DNA of 24,870 nt from Hyphomicrobiales bacterium (GTDB lineage Bacteria > Pseudomonadota > Alphaproteobacteria > Rhizobiales > Kaistiaceae): positions 1-24,870 of the forward strand of contig JAFKJZ010000333.1 in NCBI GenBank assembly GCA_017305815.1, written 5' to 3'. The first letter of the stretch is position 1. Each line of letters starts with the position of its first letter. The position numbers and the translations under genes were made by a program. The notes under the pieces are model-generated. The model was given only the letters and a program-made list of their open reading frames with translations. It did no database searches and had not been told where the DNA came from. This document shows, piece by piece, positions 13,810 to 21,914 of the stretch.

Positions 13810-15873
13810 ATGGGCCTTCGTTTTGCCGTCGATACCGGCGGCACGTTCACCGACCTGATGGTCGCCACGGAAGATGGCGTGCTCAGCATGCACAAGGCGT
13901 CGACGACGCCCTCCGACCCCGTAGCCGGCGTGATCGACAGCCTGCGGATCGCGGCGGAGGCGGCCGGCGAGGAACTCGGTTCCTATCTCGGCCGGGGCGA
14001 GATCCTCGTCCACGGCACGACGCACGCGATCAACGCCATCGTCACCGGCTCGACCGCCCGCACCGCCTTCCTGACCACCAAGGGCCACCCGGATACGCTG
14101 GTCTTCCGCGAGGGCGGGCGCATCGAGCCCTTCAACTTCACCGTCCCCTATACCGAGCCCTATGTGCCGCGCGCGCTCACCTATGAGGTGCCGGAGCGCA
14201 TCACCGTCAGCGGCGCGGTCAAGACGCCGCTCGACGAGGCGGCGGTCGTCGAGATCCTCGCTTCCCTGAAGGCGGCCAAGGTCGAGGCGATCGGCGTGTC
14301 GTTCCTTTGGTCGGTGGTCAATCCGGCGCATGAGCTGGCGGTCGGCGCGCTGATCGAGAAGCATCTGCCGGGCGTGCCCTATACGCTCTCGCACGAGATC
14401 AACCCGTCGATCCGCGAATATCGCCGCGCCTCGTCGACCTGCATCGACGCCTCGCTGAAGCCGGTGATGGGCGCCTATATGCGCGGTCTTGAACAGCGCC
14501 TGCGCGACGCCGGCTTCCAGGGCCGCGTGCTCGTCGTCACCTCGCAGGGCGGCGTCATGGACGCCGCGCGGGTGGCCGAGGCGCCGGTGCACCTGATCAA
14601 TTCCGGACCGAGCATGGCGCCGGTCGCCGCCAAGGCCTATGGCGCCGACGACGCGGCCGAGACTCTGATCGTCGGCGATACCGGCGGCACCACCTTCGAC
14701 GTCTCGCTGGTGCGGCGCGGCCGCATTCCGCGCAGCCGCGAGACCTGGCTCGGCCAGCCCTTCCGCAGCCATATGACCGGCATGCCGTCCGTCGACGTGA
14801 AGAGCATCGGCGCTGGCGGCGGATCGATCGCCTGGGTCGATGCGGGCGGCTTGCTGCATGTCGGCCCGAAGAGCGCCGGCGCGGTTCCGGGTCCGGTCTG
14901 CTACGGCCGTGGCGGCACCCGTCCGACGCTGACCGACGCCTCGGTCGCGCTCGGCTTCATCGATGCCGAGTTCTTCCTCGGCGGCAAGATGGCGCTGAAC
15001 AAGGCCGGCGCGCTCGACGCCATCCGCACCGACGTCGCCGAACCGCTCGGCAAGACCGTCGAGCAGGCGGCCGAGGTGATAGTCGCGCTTGCGACCGAGC
15101 ACATGGTCCAGGCGATCATGGACATCACCGTGAACCAGGGCATCGACCCGACGCAGGCGACCTTCGTCGCCGGTGGCGGCGCTGCCGGCATCAACTGCGT
15201 CGCCATCGCCCGGCGTCTCGGCTGCAGGCGCGTTCTGGTGACCGAGGCCGGCGCGGCGCTCTCCGCTTCCGGCGCGCTGATCTCCGACCTGACGGCGCAC
15301 CAGCAGGCGATGTTCCATTCGCGCAGCGATGGCTTCGACGTCGAGGGCGTCAACAAGGTGCTCGCCGGCCTCCAGGCCGCCTGCGACGCTTTCGCGGCAG
15401 GCCCCGGCGCCGGCGCCAAGGCGGTCGAGATCGATTGGTCGACGGAGGCGCGCTATCAGGACCAGGCGTGGGAGATCGAGGTGCCGCTGCGGGTGCCGCG
15501 CTTCGCCGGCGGCGACGACGTGCGCGAGCTGGTTTCCGACTTCCACCAGATGCACCAGGACATCTTCGCCGTCAGCGACGACAAGGCTGAGATCGAGACG
15601 GTGAGCTGGAACGCCGAGGTGCGGTGCCGCATCGGCTCGGGCGTTCCCGGCCGTCTCGCGGCCGACAGCCGGCCGGCCAAGCTGCCGTCGCGCCCGGTCC
15701 GTTTCCTCGGCACCGACTGGATCGACGCCGACGTCTGGCGTCTCGAATCCATCGCGGAGGGCCAGCCGCTGCTCGGCCCGGCCATCGTCGAATCCGATTT
15801 CACGTCGATCGTCATCGATCCGGGCGCGAAGGCCTGGCGCGACGCATCCGGCAATCTGGTCATTGAAGTCTGA
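13810..15873 (+). CDS. hyuA: Hydantoinase/oxoprolinase subunit A (HyuA family)
   Basis: A 687-residue ATP-dependent subunit of the hydantoinase A/5-oxoprolinase/acetone-carboxylase-beta family, which activates an amide or carbonyl by phosphorylation so its partner can complete hydrolysis or carboxylation. Two nucleotide-binding motifs are visible: VDTGGTFTD (7-15) and GDTGGTTFD (289-297). Other family marks are VHGTTHAINAI, HEINPSIREYRRASST (about 195-210), SQGGVM, KSIGAGGGSIAWVD and VAGGGAAGINCVAIARRLG. GGAG lies about 7 nt before the ATG. hyuB follows after 14 bp. The real substrate (hydantoin, N-methylhydantoin, lactam, oxoproline or a ketone) cannot be read from the sequence, and the symbol is a family name only. 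No gamma subunit typical of acetone carboxylase is nearby, which favours an amidohydrolase role. Confidence 0.88.
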   Translation: MGLRFAVDTGGTFTDLMVATEDGVLSMHKASTTPSDPVAGVIDSLRIAAEAAGEELGSYLGRGEILVHGTTHAINAIVTGSTARTAFLTTKGHPDTLVFREGGRIEPFNFTVPYTEPYVPRALTYEVPERITVSGAVKTPLDEAAVVEILASLKAAKVEAIGVSFLWSVVNPAHELAVGALIEKHLPGVPYTLSHEINPSIREYRRASSTCIDASLKPVMGAYMRGLEQRLRDAGFQGRVLVVTSQGGVMDAARVAEAPVHLINSGPSMAPVAAKAYGADDAAETLIVGDTGGTTFDVSLVRRGRIPRSRETWLGQPFRSHMTGMPSVDVKSIGAGGGSIAWVDAGGLLHVGPKSAGAVPGPVCYGRGGTRPTLTDASVALGFIDAEFFLGGKMALNKAGALDAIRTDVAEPLGKTVEQAAEVIVALATEHMVQAIMDITVNQGIDPTQATFVAGGGAAGINCVAIARRLGCRRVLVTEAGAALSASGALISDLTAHQQAMFHSRSDGFDVEGVNKVLAGLQAACDAFAAGPGAGAKAVEIDWSTEARYQDQAWEIEVPLRVPRFAGGDDVRELVSDFHQMHQDIFAVSDDKAEIETVSWNAEVRCRIGSGVPGRLAADSRPAKLPSRPVRFLGTDWIDADVWRLESIAEGQPLLGPAIVESDFTSIVIDPGAKAWRDASGNLVIEV

Positions 15874-15887
15874 GCGGAGAGAGAACC

Positions 15888-17654
15888 ATGTCCGACACCA
15901 ACAAGATGGATGGCTCGACGCTCGCGGTGCTGACCGCCCGCTTCGAGGGCATCGCCCGCAAGATGGCGAACACGCTGCACCGGACCGGTCGCTCCGGCAT
16001 CCTGACGATCGCCCGCGACTTCTCCTGCGTGGTGCTGACGGCGAAGCATGAACTGCTCGCCACGGCGGAAAGCCTGCCCAACCACGTCCTGCGCGGGCCC
16101 GACATCATGTCGCGCACGATGACCGACAATCATCCCGTGCTGAAGCGCGGCGACGCGTTCCTGCACAATTCGCCCTATCACGGCTGCACCCATCCGGCCG
16201 ATCACTCGATCCTGATCCCGATCATCGACGAAGCGGGCGTGCATCGCTTCACCGTGCTCGCCAAGGCGCACCAGGCGGATTGCGGCAACTCGCTGCCGAC
16301 GACCTACATGGGCGCCGCGCTCGACGTCTATAATGAGGGCGCGCTGATCTTCCCGGCCGTGAAGGTGCAGGACAACTACCAGCACGTGATGGACATCATC
16401 CGCATGTGCCAGATGCGCATCCGCGTTCCCGACCAGTGGTGGGGTGACTATCTGGCGACGCTCGGCGCCGCGCGCGTCGGCGAGCGCGAGATCCTGGCGC
16501 TCGGCGCCGAGATCGGCTGGGACCGGCTGGAGGATTATTCGCAGCAATGGTTCGACTACAGCGAGAAGCGGATGATCGAGGTGATCCGCGCGCTGCCGAA
16601 GGGCCGCGTCACCCGCACCAGCACGCATGACGCCTTCCCGGGAACGCCGGCCGAGGGCGTGAAGATCACCGCGACGGTCGAGGTCAAGCCGGAAGAGGCG
16701 ATGATCGAGGTCGACATGACCGACAACCCGGATTCGATGCCGAACGGCCTCAACCTGTCGGAAGCCTGCTCGCTGTCGGCGCCGATGATCGGCATCTTCA
16801 ATTCGATCGATCATACCGTGCCGAAGAACGAGGGCAGCTTCCGGCGGGTGAAGATCCATCTGCGCGACGGCTGCGTCGTCGGCAGGCCGCGCCATCCGAC
16901 CTCCTGCTCGGTCGCGACCACCAACATCGCCGACCGCGTCGCCAATCCGGTGCAGGCGGCGCTGGCCGAACTCGCCGATGGCCTCGGCCAGGCCGAGACC
17001 GGCGCGCTGATCCCGCCCTCCTGCGGCGTCGTCTCGGGCGTCCATGACGGCAAGCCCTTCGTCAACGAGGTCTATCTCGGCTGCACCGGCGGCGCCGGCA
17101 CGCCGTGGACGGATGGCTGGCTGACCATCCTGCATGTCGGCAATGCCGGCATGTGCTACCAGGACTCGATCGAGATCGACGAGCTTCGCCACCCGATCTT
17201 CGTGCATGAGCGGCGTCTGATCGCCGATTCGGAGGGCGCCGGCCGGTTCCGCGGCGCGCTCGGCGCCTATTCCGAATTCGCGCCGGTCGATTGCTCGATG
17301 ACGGTCGCCTATGTCAGCGACGGCAACGTCAATCCGGCGCTCGGAACGCGGGGCGGCCTCGCCGGCGCGACCTCCGCGCAGTTCCGCCGATTGGCCGATG
17401 GTTCGCTGCAACCGGTGCCGGCCTGCGCCGAAGTCGTCATCGGCCCCGACGAGACCATGGTCTCGATCAGCGGCGGCGGTGGCGGCTACGGTCATCCGCA
17501 CGAGCGCGATCCGGCCCGCGTCCTGCATGATGTGAGGGAAGGCTGGGTCAGCCGCGAGCGGGCCGCCTCCGTCTATGGCGTGGTGCTGACGGATGACGGC
17601 CAGGTCGATCCGGAGCGGACCGCGCGCGCAAGGGGCCAACTGGTTCCCGCCTGA
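15888..17654 (+). CDS. hyuB: Hydantoinase/oxoprolinase subunit B (HyuB family)
   Basis: A 588-residue partner of HyuA. Family features include the N-terminal TLAVLTARFEGIARKMANTLHRTGRSGI, a metal-type segment AFLHNSPYHGCTHPADHSILIPI, TTYMGAALDVYNEGALIFPAVKVQ, NGLNLSEACSLSAPMIGIFN and the C-terminal glycine-rich SISGGGGGYGHPHERDP. GGAGAGAG precedes the ATG. Together the pair should form an ATP-dependent cytoplasmic ring-opening enzyme or carboxylase. No signal peptide is present, so the substrate must be imported, and the importer at 8532-12342 is the obvious candidate. The gene ends just before a strong hairpin, closing the two-gene operon. Confidence 0.88.
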   Translation: MSDTNKMDGSTLAVLTARFEGIARKMANTLHRTGRSGILTIARDFSCVVLTAKHELLATAESLPNHVLRGPDIMSRTMTDNHPVLKRGDAFLHNSPYHGCTHPADHSILIPIIDEAGVHRFTVLAKAHQADCGNSLPTTYMGAALDVYNEGALIFPAVKVQDNYQHVMDIIRMCQMRIRVPDQWWGDYLATLGAARVGEREILALGAEIGWDRLEDYSQQWFDYSEKRMIEVIRALPKGRVTRTSTHDAFPGTPAEGVKITATVEVKPEEAMIEVDMTDNPDSMPNGLNLSEACSLSAPMIGIFNSIDHTVPKNEGSFRRVKIHLRDGCVVGRPRHPTSCSVATTNIADRVANPVQAALAELADGLGQAETGALIPPSCGVVSGVHDGKPFVNEVYLGCTGGAGTPWTDGWLTILHVGNAGMCYQDSIEIDELRHPIFVHERRLIADSEGAGRFRGALGAYSEFAPVDCSMTVAYVSDGNVNPALGTRGGLAGATSAQFRRLADGSLQPVPACAEVVIGPDETMVSISGGGGGYGHPHERDPARVLHDVREGWVSRERAASVYGVVLTDDGQVDPERTARARGQLVPA

Positions 17655-17702
17655 GATGCGGCAAACCCGCGTCAACGCGCGGATGGCAGATCGATGAAGT
17701 GG

Positions 17703-17730
17703 AGGCCGGGCCCCTCGCGGGGCTCGGCCT
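17703..17730 (+). terminator. hyuAB terminator hairpin
   Basis: AGGCCGGGCCCC (17703-17714) pairs along all 12 positions (one G-U) with GGGGCTCGGCCT (17719-17730) around the loop TCGC, 48 bp after hyuB. The trailing TCATCGTTCT is only moderately T-rich. It is a good candidate for the end of the hyuAB transcript. Confidence 0.6.
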
Positions 17731-17973
17731 TCATCGTTCTGGCGGTCGGCATCCGGGTGCCGGTGAGGCGTCCGGATGGTCCAGTATTAGTTTTTCGATA
17801 TGAATTAAATTTTTATTAAAATCTCTCGTCGCGCCCGGGCGAGAAATGGACGCGAAGACAACTTTCCGGATCCCCTGATAACGACCGGCCCCTTCAGGGT
17901 TGATACCGTCAATCATCAAACACAAGAACATCTATGGACGTATAGGTGCTCGGCATCGTCGGGCATTGGGGGA

Positions 17974-17991
17974 ATTTTCTGAAGATTTTCT
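17974..17991 (+). repeat. Direct repeat ATTTTCT-N4-ATTTTCT
   Basis: ATTTTCT at 17974-17980 and 17985-17991 are 11 bp apart start to start, one helical turn, about 40 bp before the uxs start. Tandem half-sites of this kind suit an AraC-type activator. In S. meliloti the homologous cluster is activated by the AraC-like CuxR; no such gene is in this window. Confidence 0.3.
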
Positions 17992-18010
17992 TGTATTCTC
18001 GGTGATTGGT

Positions 18011-18029
18011 CAGAATTTCAACCATTCTG
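18011..18029 (+). repeat. Inverted repeat abutting the uxs start codon
   Basis: CAGAAT (18011-18016) and ATTCTG (18024-18029) are perfect inverted arms with a 7-nt loop, ending right at the ATG 18030. In RNA it would cover the region where a ribosome binding site should be; none is visible there. It could be a DNA operator half-site pair or an RNA control hairpin. Confidence 0.35.
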
Positions 18030-19055
18030 ATGGAGGGCGAATTGGGCGAGCTTTTTAGAGCTTCGACTGTAATCTCGGAGAAGAAGCCAAGACGTCGCAT
18101 ACTTGTTGCCGGTGGCGCGGGGTTCCTGGGATCGCATCTGTGCGAACGACTTCTGCAGGAAGGCAACGCAGTCATCTGTGTCGACAGCTTTTCGACGGGC
18201 CGGATGGAGAATGTCCAGGGCCTGCTGCGCTCGGATGCCTTCACGGTCATCCGGCACGACATCGTCGATCCGCTCGATCTGCCGGTCGACGAGATCTACA
18301 ACCTGGCCTGCCCGGCGTCGCCGCCGCACTACCAGGCCGATCCCATCCATACGATGAAGACGAGCGTCATCGGCTCGCTCAACCTGCTCGAGCTGGCGCT
18401 CCAGCACAAGGCGCGCATCTTCCAGGCCTCCACATCCGAGGTCTATGGCGATCCGCATGTGCATCCGCAGCCGGAAGCCTATTGGGGCAACGTCAATTCC
18501 TTCGGTCCGCGCTCCTGCTACGACGAAGGCAAGCGTTCGGCCGAGACGCTTTTCCACGACTTCCACGATCGCCATGGCGTCGATATCCGCATCGTCCGCA
18601 TCTTCAATACCTACGGTCCGCGGATGCGCGCCGACGACGGTCGCGTCGTCTCCAACTTCATCGTCCAGGCCCTCAAGGGCGACGACATCACCGTCTATGG
18701 TGATGGCTCGCAGACGCGCTCCTTCTGCTATGTCGACGACCTGATCGAAGGGTTCCACCGGCTCATGTACAGCCGGAGGGCGATCCGCACGCCCGTCAAT
18801 CTCGGCAATCCGGGCGAGTTCACAGTTCGCGAGCTCGCCGAGCGGATCATCGCGATGACCGGCTCCTCGTCGAAGATCGTGCATCGGCCGCTGCCGACCG
18901 ACGATCCGCGCCAACGCCGGCCCGACATCTCGGTCGCCAGGCGAGACCTCGACTGGTCACCGGACATCAGCCTGGCGGAAGGGCTGACATCCACCATCGC
19001 CTATTTCGAACGCCAGCTGACCAGGCAGGTCGGGAAACTCGTCGGGGTATCGTGA
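18030..19055 (+). CDS. uxs: UDP-glucuronate decarboxylase (UDP-xylose synthase)
   Basis: A 341-residue extended SDR enzyme that decarboxylates UDP-glucuronate to UDP-xylose with bound NAD. It shows GGAGFLGSH (28-36), the UXS-specific block [24 protein letters not shown] (133 onward), then [15 protein letters not shown] with catalytic Y164 and K168, and FNTYGPRM. These match UXS rather than dTDP-glucose dehydratase. The start is uncertain: ATG 18030 has no clear ribosome binding site, TTG 18006 is possible, and TTG 18042 follows GAGGG. Conserved sequence begins only at about residue 22. It heads the six-gene operon, and its TGA shares one base with the next ATG. UDP-glucuronate is supplied by ugd downstream. 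Confidence 0.9.
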   Translation: MEGELGELFRASTVISEKKPRRRILVAGGAGFLGSHLCERLLQEGNAVICVDSFSTGRMENVQGLLRSDAFTVIRHDIVDPLDLPVDEIYNLACPASPPHYQADPIHTMKTSVIGSLNLLELALQHKARIFQASTSEVYGDPHVHPQPEAYWGNVNSFGPRSCYDEGKRSAETLFHDFHDRHGVDIRIVRIFNTYGPRMRADDGRVVSNFIVQALKGDDITVYGDGSQTRSFCYVDDLIEGFHRLMYSRRAIRTPVNLGNPGEFTVRELAERIIAMTGSSSKIVHRPLPTDDPRQRRPDISVARRDLDWSPDISLAEGLTSTIAYFERQLTRQVGKLVGVS

Positions 19056-20041
19056 TGAGCAGGCAAGCCGTCCTCGTGGTCGGTGGCGCGGGCTTTATCG
19101 GCAGCCACACGGCCAAGCTCCTTGCCGGACAGGGCTATGATCCGGTCGTCTACGATAATCTTTCGACGGGAAGCGCCGGCTCGGTTCGCTGGGGGCCGCT
19201 GGTCGAGGGCGACATTCTCGAAACAGACCGGCTGATCGCGACGATCGAGGCATTCGAGCCTGTCGCGGTCATCCACTTTGCCGCCTCCGCCTATGTCGGG
19301 GAGTCGGTCGAGAATCCGGCCAAGTACTACCGAAACAATGTCAACGGCACGCAGTCCCTGCTGGAGGCGTGCCGCCGGACCAGTGCGCCGCCCGTCATCT
19401 TCTCGTCGAGCTGCGCCACCTATGGCGTGCCGGACCACCTGCCGATCCGCGAGGGCGAGGCCCAGCATCCGATCAATCCCTATGGCCGCACCAAGCTGAT
19501 CGCGGAGCAGATGCTGGCCGACTACGCGACAGCCTATGGAATCCGCTACGTGGCGCTGCGCTATTTCAACGCCTGCGGCGCCGATCTCGATGGCGAGCTT
19601 GGCGAGGCGCATGATCCGGAGACCCACCTGATCCCGCGCGCCATGCTGGCGGCGGCCCGGTTCATCGATTTCCTCGAGGTCTATGGCGACGATTACGACA
19701 CGCCGGATGGCACCTGCATCCGCGATTATATCCATGTCATCGACCTAGCGCGGGCGCATGTGCTGGCCGTGGATCACCTGATCCGCGGCGGCGGCAATAT
19801 CGCCGTCAACCTCGGCACCGGGCGCGGCACCTCGATCAAGGAGATCCTTGACGCGATCGGCCGGCTGACCGGCCGCGAGGTGCCCGTGGCGCTGCGCGCG
19901 CGGCGGGCCGGCGATCCGCCGATCCTCTATGCCGATCCGGCGCTCGCGGCGGAGACGCTCGGCTTCCGCGCCCAGCATTCGGATCTCGACACGATCATCC
20001 GCACCGCGGCCCCCTTCTTCGGCCTCGAGGTGCGGACATGA
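19055..20041 (+). CDS. uxe: GalE-like NAD-dependent epimerase, probably UDP-xylose 4-epimerase
   Basis: A 328-residue GalE-family SDR with GGAGFIGSH (10-18), the FSSSCATYG loop, catalytic NPYGRTK (Y143, K147), RYFNACGAD and the family block YGDDYDTPDGTCIRDYIHVIDLARAH. Sequence alone allows UDP-glucose/UDP-galactose 4-epimerase. Placement directly after the UDP-xylose synthase, as in the S. meliloti uxs1-uxe pair, favours conversion of UDP-xylose to UDP-L-arabinose. The ATG at 19055 overlaps the uxs TGA (TGATG); a GTG one codon earlier is an alternative. Its stop overlaps the glycosyltransferase start by ATGA. Confidence 0.82.
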   Translation: MSRQAVLVVGGAGFIGSHTAKLLAGQGYDPVVYDNLSTGSAGSVRWGPLVEGDILETDRLIATIEAFEPVAVIHFAASAYVGESVENPAKYYRNNVNGTQSLLEACRRTSAPPVIFSSSCATYGVPDHLPIREGEAQHPINPYGRTKLIAEQMLADYATAYGIRYVALRYFNACGADLDGELGEAHDPETHLIPRAMLAAARFIDFLEVYGDDYDTPDGTCIRDYIHVIDLARAHVLAVDHLIRGGGNIAVNLGTGRGTSIKEILDAIGRLTGREVPVALRARRAGDPPILYADPALAAETLGFRAQHSDLDTIIRTAAPFFGLEVRT

Positions 20042-21879
20042 AAACGCCCCGCATTGCGGCGCCGGATGGAGCGGAGGCGCCGTTCCTGGAGCCGATCTTC
20101 GTCGGCCGCAAGCGGGTCGAGTATTGGGCCATCGTTGCCCTGTGGGCGGCGGCCGTCGGCTATTTCTGGCACTGGTGGTTCTTCACCGCCGTGCATCTCC
20201 ATCCCATTGGTTCGGCCTTCGTCTCGGTGGTTCTTGCGTGGGTGACGATCCAGCCGGGCTATTTCATCGGCGTCTTCAGCCATGCGCGCCGGCCTTCCGG
20301 GCCGCTTCGCATCCCGAGCGACAGCCGTGTCGCCATGGTCGTCACCAAGGCTCCCTCCGAACCATTCCCGGTTGTCGCGGAGACGCTCAGGGCCATGCTG
20401 GCGCAGGACGTGCCGCATGATACGTGGCTCGCCGACGAGGATCCTTCGCCGGAGACGCTCGCCTGGTGCCGCGAGCATGGCGTGTTCGTCTCCACCCGCA
20501 AGGGACGCGAGGACTATCACCGCAAGACCTGGCCGCGCCGCACGCGCTGCAAGGAAGGCAACCTCGCCTTCTTCTACGACCACTATGGCTATGATCGGTA
20601 TGACTTCGTGGTCCAGCTCGACGCGGATCACGCGCCGCAGCCTGGCTATCTCCTGGAAGTCCTGCGCGCGTTCTCAGATCCGGCCGTCGGTTATGTCACG
20701 GCGCCGAGCATCTGCGATCGCAACGCCGGCGAAAGCTGGTCGGCCCGGGGCCGTCTCTATTACGAGGCCAGCCTGCATGGCCCGCTGCAGGCCGGGTACA
20801 ATGGCGGCGGCTTCACGCCGATCTGCTTTGGCTCGCACTATGCCGTCCGCACGGCGGCGCTGAAGGAGATCGGCGGCCTTGGACCGGAGCTGGCCGAGGA
20901 TCATTCGACCACGCTGTTCATGGCTGCGCATGGCTGGCGCGGCGTGCATGCAATCGACGCGATTGCCTATGGCGACGGGCCGCGGACCTTCTCCGACCTG
21001 ATCACGCAGGAATTCCAGTGGTCGCGCAGCATGGTGATGATCCTGCTGCAATACACCCCCGGGCTCCTGAAGCGGCTGCCGGCGCGGCTGAAGTTCCAGT
21101 TCCTCTTCGCGCAGTTCTGGCATCCGATCTACACGACCTTCCTCGCCATGACGTTCCTGATGCCGATCATCGTCCTGGCCTATGGCGAGAGCATCGTCGA
21201 CGTCACCTATCCGGATTTCCTGCTTCATTTCCTGCCGCAGACCCTGGTTCTGCTGGCGCTGTCGTTCTGGCTGCGGTCGCAAAAGACCTTTCGCCCGGTC
21301 GATGGCAAGATCTTCAGCTGGGAATCGACCTTCTTCGTCCTCGCCCGCTGGCCCTGGGGACTGGCCGGATCGCTGGCGGCGTTGCGCGACTGGGCGACGG
21401 GTTCCTTCGTCAATTTCCGCGTCACCCCGAAGGGCGCCTCTGAAGTCGATCCGCTGCCGTTCCGGGTGCTGGCGCCCTATGGCCTGGTGGTCTTCTTCTC
21501 GATCCTGCCGGTGCTTTGGGTGGACGAGGCCTATGACACGCGCGGCTTCTATCTCTTCGCGATCATCAATGCATGCTTCTACCTGCTGCTGATCGCCATG
21601 ATCGTGCTGCAGCACGCCCGGGAAAACCGGGTTCGGACGCGCAGTCGCCTCTATCGCCCGGTTCTGGCGAGCAGTCTCGTCACGCTCTGCGCCTTCATCA
21701 CCGTCGCAGCCGCCGAGCGCGGCATGGACGGCATGGCGGCGCTGACCCGGGGTTCCAAGAGTTTCTCCCTCTTCGACGACCGTTTCGCCGCCGCCGGCGC
21801 GGGCGTCGGGCGCCGCGACCTGCACAGAACGGTCTTCAACCCCCGTTGGCGCGACAGTTCGGCCGGCGGGCAGGAATAA
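20038..21879 (+). CDS. Membrane glycosyltransferase family 2, processive polysaccharide synthase-like
   Basis: A 613-residue inner-membrane glycosyltransferase built like cellulose/hyaluronan synthases. Two N-terminal helices (about 29-50 and 57-80) precede a cytosolic GT-A domain with LADED (131-135), LDADH (D195, D197), AEDHS (E287, D288, the TED-like catalytic acid region) and QEFQW (324-328), a variant of QxxRW with arginine displaced to 330. About six helices follow (around 350-560), then a roughly 50-residue hydrophilic tail with no PilZ domain. It probably polymerises and exports a chain from UDP-sugars made by neighbouring genes; pentose, glucose or glucuronate are all possible donors. 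It starts within the uxe stop (ATGA). It is not BcsA, being shorter and lacking PilZ. From memory it corresponds in position to S. meliloti SMb20460. Confidence 0.88.
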   Translation: MKTPRIAAPDGAEAPFLEPIFVGRKRVEYWAIVALWAAAVGYFWHWWFFTAVHLHPIGSAFVSVVLAWVTIQPGYFIGVFSHARRPSGPLRIPSDSRVAMVVTKAPSEPFPVVAETLRAMLAQDVPHDTWLADEDPSPETLAWCREHGVFVSTRKGREDYHRKTWPRRTRCKEGNLAFFYDHYGYDRYDFVVQLDADHAPQPGYLLEVLRAFSDPAVGYVTAPSICDRNAGESWSARGRLYYEASLHGPLQAGYNGGGFTPICFGSHYAVRTAALKEIGGLGPELAEDHSTTLFMAAHGWRGVHAIDAIAYGDGPRTFSDLITQEFQWSRSMVMILLQYTPGLLKRLPARLKFQFLFAQFWHPIYTTFLAMTFLMPIIVLAYGESIVDVTYPDFLLHFLPQTLVLLALSFWLRSQKTFRPVDGKIFSWESTFFVLARWPWGLAGSLAALRDWATGSFVNFRVTPKGASEVDPLPFRVLAPYGLVVFFSILPVLWVDEAYDTRGFYLFAIINACFYLLLIAMIVLQHARENRVRTRSRLYRPVLASSLVTLCAFITVAAAERGMDGMAALTRGSKSFSLFDDRFAAAGAGVGRRDLHRTVFNPRWRDSSAGGQE

Positions 21880-21914
21880 CCAAGACGAATGAGAATTCAG
21901 CAAGGAGGCTCAGC

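Larger units (their letters stand above)
17731..18029. promoter_or_regulatory. AT-rich control region upstream of the polysaccharide operon
   Basis: The stretch about 17785-17825 is strikingly AT-rich (TATTAGTTTTTCGATATGAATTAAATTTTTATTAAAAT) against GC-rich surroundings, as expected of a bent activator, IHF or H-NS-like site. Nearer the gene are the direct repeat ATTTTCT (17974-17980 and 17985-17991) and an inverted repeat at the start codon. No convincing -35/-10 pair could be picked by eye. I see no gene here; short minus-strand frames overlap the hyuAB terminator. Confidence 0.55.

Noticed and set aside
13810..17654. Acetone or acetophenone carboxylase
   Set aside because: The subunits belong to the same superfamily, but no gamma or other extra carboxylase subunit is encoded nearby, so only the broad HyuA/HyuB call is supported.
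13711..17675. Long minus-strand frames opposite hyuA and hyuB (614 and 739 codons)
   Set aside because: Same cause: low-complexity R/A/D/H-rich translations with no ribosome binding sites, lying across two clearly recognised genes.
17731..17931. 66-codon minus-strand frame in the hyuB-uxs spacer
   Set aside because: It runs through AT-rich DNA abutting the hyuAB hairpin, has no ribosome binding site and no recognisable protein.
18006..18029. TTG start extending uxs by eight residues
   Set aside because: Possible, but it lacks a good ribosome binding site and the extension is not part of the conserved enzyme; ATG 18030 is kept as the default with stated doubt.
20038..21879. Cellulose synthase BcsA
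   Set aside because: There is no PilZ domain, the QxxRW motif is altered and no bcsB or other bcs gene is adjacent.
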